DNA of 64,000 bases from Sporomusa malonica (lineage in GTDB: Bacteria > Bacillota > Negativicutes > Sporomusales > Sporomusaceae). The notes under the pieces were generated by a model. It was given only the letters and a program-made list of their open reading frames with translations. It was not told the DNA's origin and made no database searches. Below, in pieces: positions 35,675-44,803 of the stretch. Each line of letters opens with the position of its first letter. The stretch's first letter is position 1. The translations under genes and the position numbers were made by a program. Location: assembly GCF_900176355.1 (NCBI RefSeq), contig NZ_FWXI01000008.1:124001-188000 (forward strand). Direction: 5' to 3'.

Positions 35675-37003
35675 ATGTCGACAAACTTTTCAACCCTGGG
35701 CATTCGCCCTGAGTTGACTCAATTTTTAAAAGAATCGGGCATTACCCAGCCTACCCCAGTTCAAATCCAAACCATTCCGGTCATTATGGCAGGTAAAGAT
35801 GTTATTGCCCAGTCCCAGACAGGCACAGGCAAAACCCTGGCCTTTTTGCTGCCCATTTTAGAAAAATTAAGAGGTTCGGCACCACATGTACAAGCTTTGA
35901 TTGTCACCCCAACCCGGGAGTTGACACTGCAAATCAAGGCCGAAGCGGCAAAGCTGGCTGATGTGCTTGATATCAACGTATTAGCGGTATATGGCGGACA
36001 GGATGTAGATGAGCAAATCCGCAAACTAAGAGGCCAACCGCACCTTGTGATTGGCACCCCTGGCCGTCTGCTTGACCATGTGCGGCGTAAAACACTGGTA
36101 CTGTCAGGGGTAACAAAACTAGTACTCGATGAGGCTGACCAAATGCTCCATATGGGCTTTTTAGACGAAATCGAAGAGGTTATTCAACTGACTTCTTCTA
36201 AGCGCCAAACCATGCTATTTTCGGCTACAATGCCGCCGAAGGTCCGGTCATTGGCTGCCAGATATATGACTAAACCGGCAGATATCCGTATCGAGAGCGC
36301 TAACGTAACCTTAGATGAAATTAAACAGGTTATCATTGAACTGCCTGAAGAAGAGAAACTTGACAAGCTCTGCAGCATGATTGACGAATATCAACCTTAT
36401 CTGGCTATTGTATTTTGTCATACCAAAGAGAGAGCCAAGGCTGTTAATACCGCGCTTATTCAACGCGGCTACAAAGCTGACGAATTGCATGGCGACCTGT
36501 CGCAAACCAAGCGTGCCCAGGTAATGAGACGTTTTAGCGAGGCTAAGCTGCAGATCTTAGTTGCTACAGATATTGCTGCCCGGGGTCTTGATATCGAGGG
36601 CGTTACCCATATATTCAGTTACGATATCTCTCATGATCCTGAAAGCTATATCCATCGCATCGGCCGAACCGGCCGAGCCGGTGAAACGGGAACAGCCATC
36701 ACCTTTGTCATTCCTGGTGAGCATATGTATTTGCGATTGATTGAACAAGGGATTAAGTCATCTATCGAAAAATATAAAGCCAACGGCCAGAAGGTTATAA
36801 AAAAAGCCAAAGTAATCGTTACTGCACCGAAAAAAGTGATCGAGAAATCAGCCACTGATAAAACGGCTACAGATAAAAAAGCAGTTAGTCATGGCGGAAG
36901 CAATCTACGCAGCCGCCGGAAACCAAAAGCTGCCAGTGAAAAAGCCGGCACAGGCAACAAAACATATGGCGACAAGCGGAAAAAATCCAAGGGCAAGGCC
37001 TAA
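35675..37003 (+). CDS. DEAD-box RNA helicase (CshA/DeaD-like)
   Basis: 442 residues. Q motif (FLKESGITQPTPVQIQ), Walker A SQTGTGKT near 47, PTRELTLQ near 82, DEAD is DEADQMLHMGFL near 150, SAT near 183, HRIGRTGRAG near 327. The C-terminal tail is Lys-rich (RRKPKAASEKAGTGNKTYG). Its last ~90 bases are repeated at 38010-38086, with a smaller, frame-changed version. GAAAGG precedes the ATG. Confidence 0.94.
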   Translation: MSTNFSTLGIRPELTQFLKESGITQPTPVQIQTIPVIMAGKDVIAQSQTGTGKTLAFLLPILEKLRGSAPHVQALIVTPTRELTLQIKAEAAKLADVLDINVLAVYGGQDVDEQIRKLRGQPHLVIGTPGRLLDHVRRKTLVLSGVTKLVLDEADQMLHMGFLDEIEEVIQLTSSKRQTMLFSATMPPKVRSLAARYMTKPADIRIESANVTLDEIKQVIIELPEEEKLDKLCSMIDEYQPYLAIVFCHTKERAKAVNTALIQRGYKADELHGDLSQTKRAQVMRRFSEAKLQILVATDIAARGLDIEGVTHIFSYDISHDPESYIHRIGRTGRAGETGTAITFVIPGEHMYLRLIEQGIKSSIEKYKANGQKVIKKAKVIVTAPKKVIEKSATDKTATDKKAVSHGGSNLRSRRKPKAASEKAGTGNKTYGDKRKKSKGKA

Positions 37004-37263
37004 TCAGCCTTGCCCTTGTTGCCGTCCTGGCGGCATATCCGGCTTATCATTCTTGTCGTCAAAAGACGCGCGGCAAGCTGGGTAGCGCGAGCAACCCCAA
37101 AATTTACCCTGCTTGCCATTTCGCAGCTGCAGAACCCCTTTGCGGCAGCGCGGACAGTGATAGTCACCCTTAAGCGGTATGGCAGCACCCTTAGCCTTGG
37201 TACAGAGACCTGCCGCAAACCGAGCCTGCTGTCCCAAAAAAGTATCCAGACTGGCATTCCCCT
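36912..37263. repeat. Duplication D1, copy 1 (end of helicase gene and topB 3' end)
   Basis: 352 bp nearly identical to 38010-38346. It covers the last ~90 bases of the DEAD-box gene, the shared palindrome (36989-37018) and the last ~250 bases of topB in opposite orientation. The two copies differ by an internal gap of about 15 bases near 36971-36988 and by a few substitutions. Confidence 0.92.
37004..37263 (-). pseudogene. topB 3' fragment (zinc-ribbon end of topoisomerase III)
   Basis: The translation matches the last ~85 residues of the topB product (KGDYHCPRCRKGV, KFWGCSRYPACRASF) but lacks the catalytic part. It is the relic left when copy 1 of D1 was formed. There is no start or ribosome site at the break. 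Only a few substitutions (e.g. QGK for HGK) are seen, so the event is recent or the copies are being converted. Confidence 0.88.
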
Positions 37264-37311
37264 GCCCAGTCAGGACGATATTAGCGAAGTACTTTTTGAA
37301 ATTTGATTCTT

Positions 37312-37911
37312 CTAGTTTGCCCCCAAAGCCTCCCGCACCGCTGCCATCATATTGTTTTTAAACAATGTCAAATCCCCAGCTTCGATTTCAATCGGCACCT
37401 GCGCATATTCAAAAAACTCCAGCACCGCTTCATCGGTAATGTCACAAACCCCGGTATCAACCAACACAATCGTATCATAGAAAGCGAACGCCTGACGCAT
37501 AGCCACGTCATCCACACCCCAACCGGGGTCAAAAAACTCACGCCATCGTACCAGCCAGCTTGAGGTCATATAAAACGTCTTAGGATTTCTCGCCTGACCA
37601 TCCGGCAGCAATTCTCCCAAAAAAATCTCCCAGCAGTTGGCTCCCTGCAGACGCACCAGCTCATAACCTTGCAAAAACTCATAAAATAGCGGATGGCATT
37701 TCTCACCAAAGAGTAAAATTACCTTATCGGCTTGTACCGCCGTCAATGCCTCAATCAGCTTTTCTTGTAATTTTTTTAAATCGACATGCACGCGCAACGG
37801 CAAATACACGGTAGAAAATTCACAGTCAAACAGCTGCTCCTGCTCAAATTCCGCGATCACCTTGTCCAATTCCAATTGAAAAATTCCACAACCAAGAAAA
37901 CATACTTTCAT
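37312..37911 (-). CDS. DUF1638 family protein
   Basis: 199 residues. LGCGIFQLEL near the start, LLFGEKCHPLFYEF near 70-80 and MTSSWLVRWREFFDPGW near 116-132 match DUF1638, found in methanogens and anaerobic bacteria, often near corrinoid methyltransferases. Conserved Cys residues could bind a metal. No corrinoid genes are nearby. It lies between the two copies of D1, so it was inserted with, or trapped by, the duplication. Confidence 0.82.
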   Translation of the reverse strand: MKVCFLGCGIFQLELDKVIAEFEQEQLFDCEFSTVYLPLRVHVDLKKLQEKLIEALTAVQADKVILLFGEKCHPLFYEFLQGYELVRLQGANCWEIFLGELLPDGQARNPKTFYMTSSWLVRWREFFDPGWGVDDVAMRQAFAFYDTIVLVDTGVCDITDEAVLEFFEYAQVPIEIEAGDLTLFKNNMMAAVREALGAN

Positions 37912-38009
37912 ATACCCTTAACCTCCTGCCAGGTGATTGCAAATCTTTGCAAAATTTCACATATTTTATTATAGCACAGGTTCATGGATTGTATATTTCG
38001 GTCGAACTG

Positions 38010-38346
38010 GCCGCCGGAAACCAAAAGCTGCCAGTGAAAAAGCTGGCACAGGCAGCGAAACATATGGTAACAAGGGCAAGGCCTAATCAGCCTTGCCCTT
38101 GTTGCCGTCCTGGCGGCATGTCCGGCTTATCATTCTTGTCGTCAAAAGACGCGCGGCAAGCTGGGTAGCGCGAGCAACCCCAAAACTTACCATGCTTGCC
38201 ATTTCGCAGCTGAAGAACCCCTTTGCGGCAGCGCGGACAGTGATAGTCACCCTTAAGCGGTATAGTAGCACCCTTAGCCTTGGTACAGAGACCTGCCGCA
38301 AACCGAGCCTGCTGTCCCAAAAAAGTGTCTAGATTGGCATTCCCCT
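38010..38346. repeat. Duplication D1, copy 2
   Basis: 337 bp, matches 36912-37263. The topB end is intact here; the helicase fragment (38010-38086) is a relic outside any gene. The shared palindrome is 38072-38100. Confidence 0.92.
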
Positions 38347-40093
38347 CAGCCATCTGGTTCAAAATATTTTCCCAAAGGGCTGTAAAATCAGGGTATGTAA
38401 TCTCATCTGGCAACATATCAACAAGCAAATATGCGGGCTCAGTGGGTTTGAGATATTTTTTCTTGGTTTCTTCCCGCAAAAAACCGCGTTCTGTCAGCTC
38501 TTTGATAATTGTGGCACGGGTAGCTTCGGTGCCGATACCAGATACATCTTTGAGCTGTTTTTTAAAATCCGGGTTTTTTACATATTTATGAATCTCTTTC
38601 ATAGCAGCCAACAGCGTTGCCGCCGTAAAGCGACTGGGCGCTTTTGTCGATTTTTTTTCAGCCGAAGCCCGCATAAATTCAATTTGGTCGCCTTTTGTCA
38701 TGGACGGCAGCATTCCACTGTCGTCCTCTTTTTTTTCTTCGGCGTCAGCGCCATAGACTTCCTTCCAACCCAATTCCTTAATGATGCGTCCATTGGCTGT
38801 GAATCTTTCACCAGCATGTTCCAGTTCAGCCCGCGTCTGGTCATAGACATGTACTGGATAGAATTGAGCAATATAAGACTGGGCAATAAGAAAGTATATG
38901 TTTCTTTCCGTCTCAGTCAAAGCAGCAAAATTGCACCGTTCCACCGTGGGAATTATGGCATGGTGGGCCGTAATTTTTTTATCATTCCAGGCCCGGCTTC
39001 TGATGGCAGGTTCTGCCTTACCGGACCAAGCTGCTAGCTCTTGATGAGCAAGACCGCCTAAGTTGCCTAGGATTCTGACAGCGTCATCTTGTTGGGATTC
39101 TGGCAGATACTCACAGTCAGAACGCGGGTAGGTGGTCAGTTTCCTTTCATACAACTTCTGAGCGGTGTCTAATACAGCCTGCGGATCATAGCCAAATTTT
39201 TTGCCAGCCATGACCTGAAGGGTTGAGAGCGACAGCGGCAACCGCTGTGGTTCTTTTTTCTCGGTGGTTTCGCATAAAACCACGGTGGCTGGCTCGACAG
39301 CTGCCTGCAGCGCTTCCAACAGGGCCTGAGCAATCGCCTTGTCAGCTAACCGGCCCTCAGTATCAAGACCTGGCTGGTCTTCCCGTGGCTTCCAGTAGGC
39401 TGTAAAAACGGTGTCCTCATGCTGAAAATCAGCTTTAACAGTAAAATAGTCGGCCTGTTTAAAGCCTTCAATTTCGCGTTCCCTACGGACAACCAGGGCC
39501 AACGTTGGTGTCTTAACCCGCCCTACCGGCAGCGTAGTCCTATGCCCGGCCTGCTGGGCAGCCAGGGTATATGCACGGGACAGGTTCATACCAATCAGCC
39601 AGTCGGCACGAGATCTGGCTAACGCTGACTGCTTGAGATTATAAAATTCTTGGTTATCGCGGAGATTACCAATGGCTTTTTTTATACTTTGTTCATCTAG
39701 GGCATTTAGCAAAATCCGGCGTACCGGCTTTTGGTTATTTACATAGTCAAGTACTTCGTCAATAAGCAGCTGCCCTTCACGGTCAGGGTCACCGGCATGC
39801 ACAATTTCAGTAGCCTGATCAATCAAATTTGTGATGATCTCAAATTGTTTTTTGCAGGAATCAGCCACAAACAGCTTCCAGCTCTGCGGAATAATCGGCA
39901 AATCCTCTACCCGCCATCTTTCATACTTAGGGTCATATTCATCAGGTTCAGCCTGGCGAAGAATATGTCCATACCCCCAAGTGACTATGCCGCCACCTGT
40001 ATTAATATATCCGTCTTTGCGGCCTACCGGTCCTGGCAGGCATTTGGCGATCTCGGCTGCCATGCTCGGTTTTTCAGCAATATATAGTCTCAC
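38087..40093 (-). CDS. topB: DNA topoisomerase III
   Basis: 668 residues of type IA. TOPRIM segment RLYIAEKPSMAAEIAKCL at the N-terminus with GDPDREGQLL near 105, the active-site Tyr in LTTYPRSDCEYLP near 320, and a C-terminal Zn ribbon (CPRCRKG, CSRYPAC) followed by a basic, Gly-Gln-rich tail. It relaxes and decatenates DNA, often with RecQ. Its start overlaps the rhodanese gene by four bases. Confidence 0.95.
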   Translation of the reverse strand: MRLYIAEKPSMAAEIAKCLPGPVGRKDGYINTGGGIVTWGYGHILRQAEPDEYDPKYERWRVEDLPIIPQSWKLFVADSCKKQFEIITNLIDQATEIVHAGDPDREGQLLIDEVLDYVNNQKPVRRILLNALDEQSIKKAIGNLRDNQEFYNLKQSALARSRADWLIGMNLSRAYTLAAQQAGHRTTLPVGRVKTPTLALVVRREREIEGFKQADYFTVKADFQHEDTVFTAYWKPREDQPGLDTEGRLADKAIAQALLEALQAAVEPATVVLCETTEKKEPQRLPLSLSTLQVMAGKKFGYDPQAVLDTAQKLYERKLTTYPRSDCEYLPESQQDDAVRILGNLGGLAHQELAAWSGKAEPAIRSRAWNDKKITAHHAIIPTVERCNFAALTETERNIYFLIAQSYIAQFYPVHVYDQTRAELEHAGERFTANGRIIKELGWKEVYGADAEEKKEDDSGMLPSMTKGDQIEFMRASAEKKSTKAPSRFTAATLLAAMKEIHKYVKNPDFKKQLKDVSGIGTEATRATIIKELTERGFLREETKKKYLKPTEPAYLLVDMLPDEITYPDFTALWENILNQMAEGNANLDTFLGQQARFAAGLCTKAKGATIPLKGDYHCPRCRKGVLQLRNGKHGKFWGCSRYPACRASFDDKNDKPDMPPGRQQGQG

Positions 40094-40482
40094 TTAACCA
40101 CCGGTCCACGCCAAGCCAACATGCCACCGTCGATGTTATACACATTATCAAATCCTTTGCTTCTCAGAAGACTTGTTCCCTGGCCGCTGCGGTTGCCACT
40201 CCGGCAGATAAGCAGTACTTTCTGATTTTTTGGCACCTCGTCTATACGTCTTTCTAATTGGTTGAGAGGAATGAGAGGTGCGCCTGGTATATGCCCATCC
40301 TGATATTCCTGCTGGGTTCGAACATCAATAACAAACGCCTCTTTATTTTGCCACAAAGCAAGCGCTTCATCAACAGTCACATTAACCCCTCCCTGGGTTG
40401 CTCCGGCCCCACCACAGCCAACGCTAAAGGCTAGTATCATTATCATAAGTACTGCCAATAGCAGTTTATTTCCCCTACGCAT
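40090..40482 (-). CDS. Rhodanese-domain lipoprotein
   Basis: 130 residues. Signal peptide ending in a lipobox (FSVGC, Cys23). The rhodanese domain has VIDVRTQQEYQDGHIPGA and the active-site loop CRSGNRSG (Cys near 94). Located outside the inner membrane, it could handle persulfide or thiosulfate sulfur. It overlaps topB by four bases, an unusual pairing. Confidence 0.9.
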   Translation of the reverse strand: MRRGNKLLLAVLMIMILAFSVGCGGAGATQGGVNVTVDEALALWQNKEAFVIDVRTQQEYQDGHIPGAPLIPLNQLERRIDEVPKNQKVLLICRSGNRSGQGTSLLRSKGFDNVYNIDGGMLAWRGPVVK

Positions 40483-40617
40483 TAAGTCTTACCTCCCATG
40501 TCTCTTACATTTTAACATAATTATTGGAGTCCCTGCCACCCACAACAGTAAGAGGAATATTAATGCAAATGTGGAATATCCTAATTAGATCAGCCTTACT
40601 CGAGTATCGGCATAATT

Positions 40618-40645
40618 AAACGGTACTGACTCCCCAGTACCGTTT
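40618..40645 (-). terminator. Terminator of the second DEAD-box helicase
   Basis: Arms AAACGGTACTG/CAGTACCGTTT, 11 bp, just after the stop of the gene at 40654. Confidence 0.85.
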
Positions 40646-40653
40646 ATCATCCG

Positions 40654-41817
40654 TCATTTAGGCTTGTTGCTGGTTCTTTTATCGTAAACCTTACCATGCG
40701 TAATATGTTTAGGCAGCATTTTTATCTGTAAAACCTTCTCATATTGAGCAATTAAAGCGGCTTCCCGGGGCGAGACTATTGAAATTGCCACACCGCTTTC
40801 CCCAGCTCGTCCGGTTCGTCCGGCTCGGTGCAAGTAAACCTCTGGGTCTTCCGGTAAATCCAAATTGAATACAAACTCTACTCCCGGTATATCAAGCCCC
40901 CGTGCTGCCAGATCTGAGGCAACTAAGAGTTGAATCTTGCCGCTCCGGAACCCATCCATGGCTTTTTTCCGGTCTTCTTTGACAAAACTGCCATGAATGC
41001 CGGCAGCAGTTAAGCCATGATAGTTAAGCTTGTCAACCGTCAGTTCCACATCATCACTTCGATTGATGAACACAAGTGCCTGCTCAATGTTAACGCCTCT
41101 GACTATTTTTCGCAGCACCTCAAACTTATCCCGCCGGTCTGACACAAAATAGACATGCTCAATGTCAGGCTTATTCTCAGCCTTACTCTGCGTCGACAAT
41201 ATCTCAACAGGACTATTCATAAGTTCTTTTACCTGATTGAGGGCTGCCGGTGGCATTGTTGCTGAAAAGGCCAACATCTGCCGGTCTTTTTGCGTAGTCT
41301 TTATGACAGCTTTAACACTGTTAGCATTTCTCTCATCAAGCAGCCTATCAGCTTCATCAAGAATGATGGTCTTAATGGTCTGGGTATTTATCTTCTTTTT
41401 CTGCACCAATTCAAGAATTCGTCCGCTAGAGCCTGTAATGATATGCGGCTTTTCTTTCAACTTTTCAATTTGACGCAGTATGTTGACATCACCAATGATC
41501 GGAGCCGAGGTTACCGGCAAGCCTGAATTCTTGGCCACCAATTCGATTTGCCGTTGTATTTGAATGGCCAGTTCATGTGTTGGCGCAAGAATAAGCACCT
41601 GCGTCTCGCGCTTAGTACTATCAATTTTTTGAAAGAGTGGCAGTAGATATGCCAGTGTTTTGCCTGTGCCGGTAGGCGATTGCCCAATAATGTCTTTGCC
41701 TGCTAGCGCCGCGGGAATAACTTCTGCCTGAATAGTGGTCGGAACAGAGATACCCGCCTTAGAAACACCTTCCACCAGAGGCGCTATCAGCCCTAATTGT
41801 TCAAAATTTGTATTCAT
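40654..41817 (-). CDS. DEAD-box RNA helicase (second paralogue)
   Basis: 387 residues. Q-motif region (FEQLGLIAPLVEGVSKAGI), SPTGTGKT near 44, PTHELAIQ near 81, DEAD near 152 (DEADRLLDE), SAT near 180, HRAGRTGRAG near 315. The ATG at 41817 has GGAGG 14 bases upstream. An in-frame extension of 46 codons to 41955 is just the R1 repeat translated and should be ignored. Short C-terminal tail, so probably a cold-shock or ribosome assembly helicase. Confidence 0.88.
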   Translation of the reverse strand: MNTNFEQLGLIAPLVEGVSKAGISVPTTIQAEVIPAALAGKDIIGQSPTGTGKTLAYLLPLFQKIDSTKRETQVLILAPTHELAIQIQRQIELVAKNSGLPVTSAPIIGDVNILRQIEKLKEKPHIITGSSGRILELVQKKKINTQTIKTIILDEADRLLDERNANSVKAVIKTTQKDRQMLAFSATMPPAALNQVKELMNSPVEILSTQSKAENKPDIEHVYFVSDRRDKFEVLRKIVRGVNIEQALVFINRSDDVELTVDKLNYHGLTAAGIHGSFVKEDRKKAMDGFRSGKIQLLVASDLAARGLDIPGVEFVFNLDLPEDPEVYLHRAGRTGRAGESGVAISIVSPREAALIAQYEKVLQIKMLPKHITHGKVYDKRTSNKPK

Positions 41818-41855
41818 ATAGTATTTATCAACCTCCAGTCTATATCTTCCCGATA

Positions 41856-41938
41856 GAAAGTATAACTTTCTCCTGGATAAGGGCAACATCGGCTTCCGCT
41901 TTCGCCAAAGGCTCGGCGCAAGCCGTGTTTTCTTTATA
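41856..41938 (+). repeat. R1 repeat copy a
   Basis: 83 bp beginning with the palindrome GAAAGTATAACTTTC and ending GTGTTTTCTTTATA, with an internal hairpin at GGCTCGGCGCAAGCC. It lies directly upstream of the DEAD-box gene, between it and 42048. Confidence 0.9.
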
Positions 41939-42047
41939 GTTATGTCCTTTTTCAATCATTCTCATGGCCTAATTCAACATCAGGCAGTTCAATACCTCTA
42001 ATCTGGTAATAGAAGCCAGTCAAATTATACATATGGAGATGATCGTA

Positions 42048-42365
42048 ATGAGTAATAACACTATTTTAGAGTTTTATGAAGCACTGGGTTTTGAGGAAAC
42101 AGAAACCGATGATGGTCTAATTGTTTTTGGCATTGAACTTACCCAAGAAGGAAGTTATGCCTTACTCACCGATGCTGAGGGTACCATGCCGAAAAACGCC
42201 ACCCAAGAAATCATCTTTGCCTATTATACACCAGATGATTCATTTCTGTGGAGCGCCAGCTTTAAAAATTCGGCTGTATTTAAAGAGCTTTGGACAGGCG
42301 CTCAAACAGCAGAAGCCCGAGTCGATGCCATTGTACAGTACCGGAAGGAGCGCGAAGTATTCTAA
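42048..42365 (+). CDS. Hypothetical acidic protein (105 aa)
   Basis: I do not recognise this protein. It is acidic with no signal or membrane segment, and its start (ILEFYEALGFEETETDDGLIVFG) resembles small glyoxalase/VOC-like or effector-binding proteins, but no metal ligands are evident. The ATG at 42048 has GGAG nine bases upstream; the ATG at 42033 is too close to any site. It is followed 22 bases later by the cupin gene, so a two-gene unit is likely. Confidence 0.65.
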   Translation: MSNNTILEFYEALGFEETETDDGLIVFGIELTQEGSYALLTDAEGTMPKNATQEIIFAYYTPDDSFLWSASFKNSAVFKELWTGAQTAEARVDAIVQYRKEREVF

Positions 42366-42387
42366 CTAACGGGAGGTTTTCTCGCTC

Positions 42388-42747
42388 ATGCATGTTGTAA
42401 ACGTATTAGAAAACATGGCCAAAACGCCAATTGACCCAGAGGTTGGCATTGCTATCGTTGAAGGAATGGCCGAGCCCGGAGTCAGTATGGGCCTAGCTGT
42501 AGTTAAGGACCGCATTCGTCCCCATTATCAAAAAGTCAGTGACGAGCTCTACTATATACTGCGCGGCCAAGGCATTATAACCATTGGCGGTGAGCGGCAG
42601 GAGCTGCGGGAAGGGGATGTTGTTGCCATCCCTAAAGGACAGGTTCACGGCTTCGTTAATACTGGTAAAGAGCCTTGTTTGGTGCTGTTTTCCAGCGGCC
42701 CTAAATTTGAAGCAGATAAGGATAGGTTTTTCCCAGAAAATATATAA
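42388..42747 (+). CDS. Cupin domain protein
   Basis: 119 residues forming one cupin barrel. First motif RPHYQKVSDELYYILRGQGII (His and Glu ligands), second motif GDVVAIPKGQVHGFVNTG (His). Probable metal-binding small-molecule enzyme or sensor. GGGAGG lies 11 bases before the ATG. It is followed by an inverted repeat and R1 copy b. Confidence 0.88.
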   Translation: MHVVNVLENMAKTPIDPEVGIAIVEGMAEPGVSMGLAVVKDRIRPHYQKVSDELYYILRGQGIITIGGERQELREGDVVAIPKGQVHGFVNTGKEPCLVLFSSGPKFEADKDRFFPENI

Positions 42748-42762
42748 GAATGAACATACAAA

Positions 42763-42849
42763 GGCGAGATTGCTTCACTATCGCTCTCAATGACCAAAGG
42801 GATATCCTCAGAATCCCGTCACTCAGAGCGTCAGCGTGGCAATCTCGCC
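42763..42849. repeat. Long inverted repeat of the GAGATTGC type, copy 1
   Basis: Arms GGCGAGATTGC and GCAATCTCGCC with further imperfect pairing through the ~85 bases. It resembles the dispersed GAGATTGC/TCATTGCGAG hairpins common in bacterial genomes, and the T-run after it may act as a terminator for the cupin gene. A second copy is at 53434-53520. Confidence 0.88.
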
Positions 42850-42864
42850 TTTTGCATCCTGTAA

Positions 42865-42946
42865 GAAAGTATAACTTCCGCTGGATAAGGCAACATCGGC
42901 TTTCGCTTTCGCCCAAAGGCTCGGCGCAAGCCGTGTTTTCTTTATA
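42865..42946 (+). repeat. R1 repeat copy b
   Basis: Same element as copy a, 16 bases after the inverted repeat and 9 before the stop of the next minus-strand gene. The palindrome is degenerate (GAAAGTATAACTTCC). Confidence 0.9.
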
Positions 42947-42954
42947 GCCTTGGT

Positions 42955-44313
42955 TTAGTTTGTCAGGCTGCGGATCGGTGCCGGAATTCTCCCGCCCCTG
43001 GCAATAAAGTGGTCAGACTTAAACGTACTAACCTTAAGTATTGGGCTATAGCCTAAGAGGCCGCCAAATTCAACATTGTCGCCTACTGCTTTACCCGGCA
43101 CAGGAATGATCCTCACTGCGGTTGTCTTGTTATTAATCATGCCAATAGCTGCTTCATCGGCAATAATGGCCGAAATAGTCGCTGCTGAAGTATCTCCAGG
43201 TACGGCAATCATATCAAGTCCAACCGAGCATACACAGGTCATGGCCTCCAGCTTCTCTAAGGACAGGCTGCCGCACTCGACGGCAGCAATCATGCCAGCA
43301 TCCTCGCTGACCGGAATAAAGGCTCCACTCAGACCGCCAACATGAGAAGAGGCCATCAAGCCACCTTTTTTGACAGCATCATTTAAAAGCGCTAAGGCTG
43401 CTGTTGTGCCTGGGGCGCCACAGCTTTCCAGTCCCATTTCTTCCAGGATATGCGCTACACTATCGCCAACAGCCGGGGTTGGTGCTAGTGACAAATCGAT
43501 AATACCAAAGGGATGGCCAAGCCGCCGTGCTGCTTCTTGTGCCACCAGTTGGCCAACACGGGTGATCTTAAAGGCGGTGCGTTTAATAGTTTCAGCCACT
43601 GTGCTAAAATCCCGCCCGCGTACATCTTCAAGCGCCCGTTTAACAACACCTGGACCGCTTACGCCAACATGGATGGTAACCTCAGGCTCGCCCACACCGT
43701 GGAACGCGCCAGCCATAAAGGGGTTGTCCTCAGGTACGTTAGCAAACACCACCAGTTTGGCGCAGCCTAAAGCATCCCGATCTTTAGTAAGTTCAGCAGT
43801 CATTTTGATGATCTCGCCCATTTCGCGAACACAATCCATATTAATACCGGCTTTGGTTGACCCCAGATTAACAGAAGAACACACTCGCTCGGTTACAGCC
43901 AGCGCCTCAGGAATAGAGCGAATCAGTATGCGGTCACCGTTAGTATACCCTTTTTCAACAAGTGCCGAGAAACCGCCGATAAAGTTAACGCCTACTTCCT
44001 TAGCAGCAGCGTCCAGCGCCTTCGCCACTTCAACATAGCTATCAGAACGACAGCTTTCAGCAGCAATGGCAATCGGGGTTACTGATATGCGTTTATTGAT
44101 AATTGGAATACCATATTCGGCCTCAATATCTTCACCTGTCTTGACCAATTTCTCAGCAGTACGGGTGACCTTGTCATAAATATTTTGACAAAGAATCTTA
44201 ATATCCGGATGTCCGCAGTCGCGCAAGCTGATACCCATAGTGATTGTCCTAATGTCCAGCTTGTTTTCTTCGATCATTCGGTTCGTTTCATGAACGTCCT
44301 TCATTGTAAACAT
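42955..44313 (-). CDS. UPF0210/DUF711 (PFL-like) protein
   Basis: 452 residues, a conserved family always paired with an ACT-domain protein, as here. [18 protein letters not shown] at the start, [16 protein letters not shown] near 140 and the Gly/Ser-rich [20 protein letters not shown] near 330 fit. Fold related to pyruvate formate-lyase but with no glycyl radical motif. The start at 44313 has GGAGG 12 bases upstream. Function unknown; it may take part in one-carbon or amino acid metabolism. Confidence 0.85.
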   Translation of the reverse strand: MFTMKDVHETNRMIEENKLDIRTITMGISLRDCGHPDIKILCQNIYDKVTRTAEKLVKTGEDIEAEYGIPIINKRISVTPIAIAAESCRSDSYVEVAKALDAAAKEVGVNFIGGFSALVEKGYTNGDRILIRSIPEALAVTERVCSSVNLGSTKAGINMDCVREMGEIIKMTAELTKDRDALGCAKLVVFANVPEDNPFMAGAFHGVGEPEVTIHVGVSGPGVVKRALEDVRGRDFSTVAETIKRTAFKITRVGQLVAQEAARRLGHPFGIIDLSLAPTPAVGDSVAHILEEMGLESCGAPGTTAALALLNDAVKKGGLMASSHVGGLSGAFIPVSEDAGMIAAVECGSLSLEKLEAMTCVCSVGLDMIAVPGDTSAATISAIIADEAAIGMINNKTTAVRIIPVPGKAVGDNVEFGGLLGYSPILKVSTFKSDHFIARGGRIPAPIRSLTN

Positions 44314-44384
44314 GTTAGTTTTAAACCTCCAAGCCATTCTCTACTACCAACTAAGACTGATTAGAAATGTCCCAGATGCTAGAC

Positions 44385-44654
44385 TTAAATACGATGCATG
44401 GTGCGGAATATATCCTCATGCTGTACTTTAATCTCAAGGCCCATAGCTGCGCCTTTCTCGCCTAGCAGCTGGCCTAAGTCTTTCAGACTGATAATCGACT
44501 GATTCATATCAACCAGCATGACCATGTTAAAGAAACCCTCAAGTATATTCTGGTTGATATTAAGGATATTCACATTGTTCTCCGCCAAAATGTTGCTGAC
44601 CATGGCAATAATGCCTACCCTATCCTGTCCGACAATTGTTATGACAGTTCTCAT
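44385..44654 (-). CDS. ACT domain protein (UPF0237)
   Basis: 89 residues. ACT fold with VITIVGQDRVGIIAMVSNIL. It probably binds an amino acid and regulates the UPF0210 partner, 72 bases downstream. The ATG at 44654 has GGAG nine bases upstream. Confidence 0.9.
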   Translation of the reverse strand: MRTVITIVGQDRVGIIAMVSNILAENNVNILNINQNILEGFFNMVMLVDMNQSIISLKDLGQLLGEKGAAMGLEIKVQHEDIFRTMHRI

Positions 44655-44803
44655 ATTCTCACACTCCAAAAATTTGTATTATGTCTTTAATGGTATGAAT
44701 AATATTATACTCATTTTCCGGGAAAAGCCAAGTGTATGTAAAGAAAAAACACCTGCCGCACATGACAGGCGTTGATTTGTGCATGTATTGCTTACATTCT
44801 TAC

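Noticed and set aside
41820-41955. N-terminal extension of the second DEAD-box helicase
   Set aside because: It is the R1 repeat translated by chance; the family starts at the MNTNFEQLGL position.
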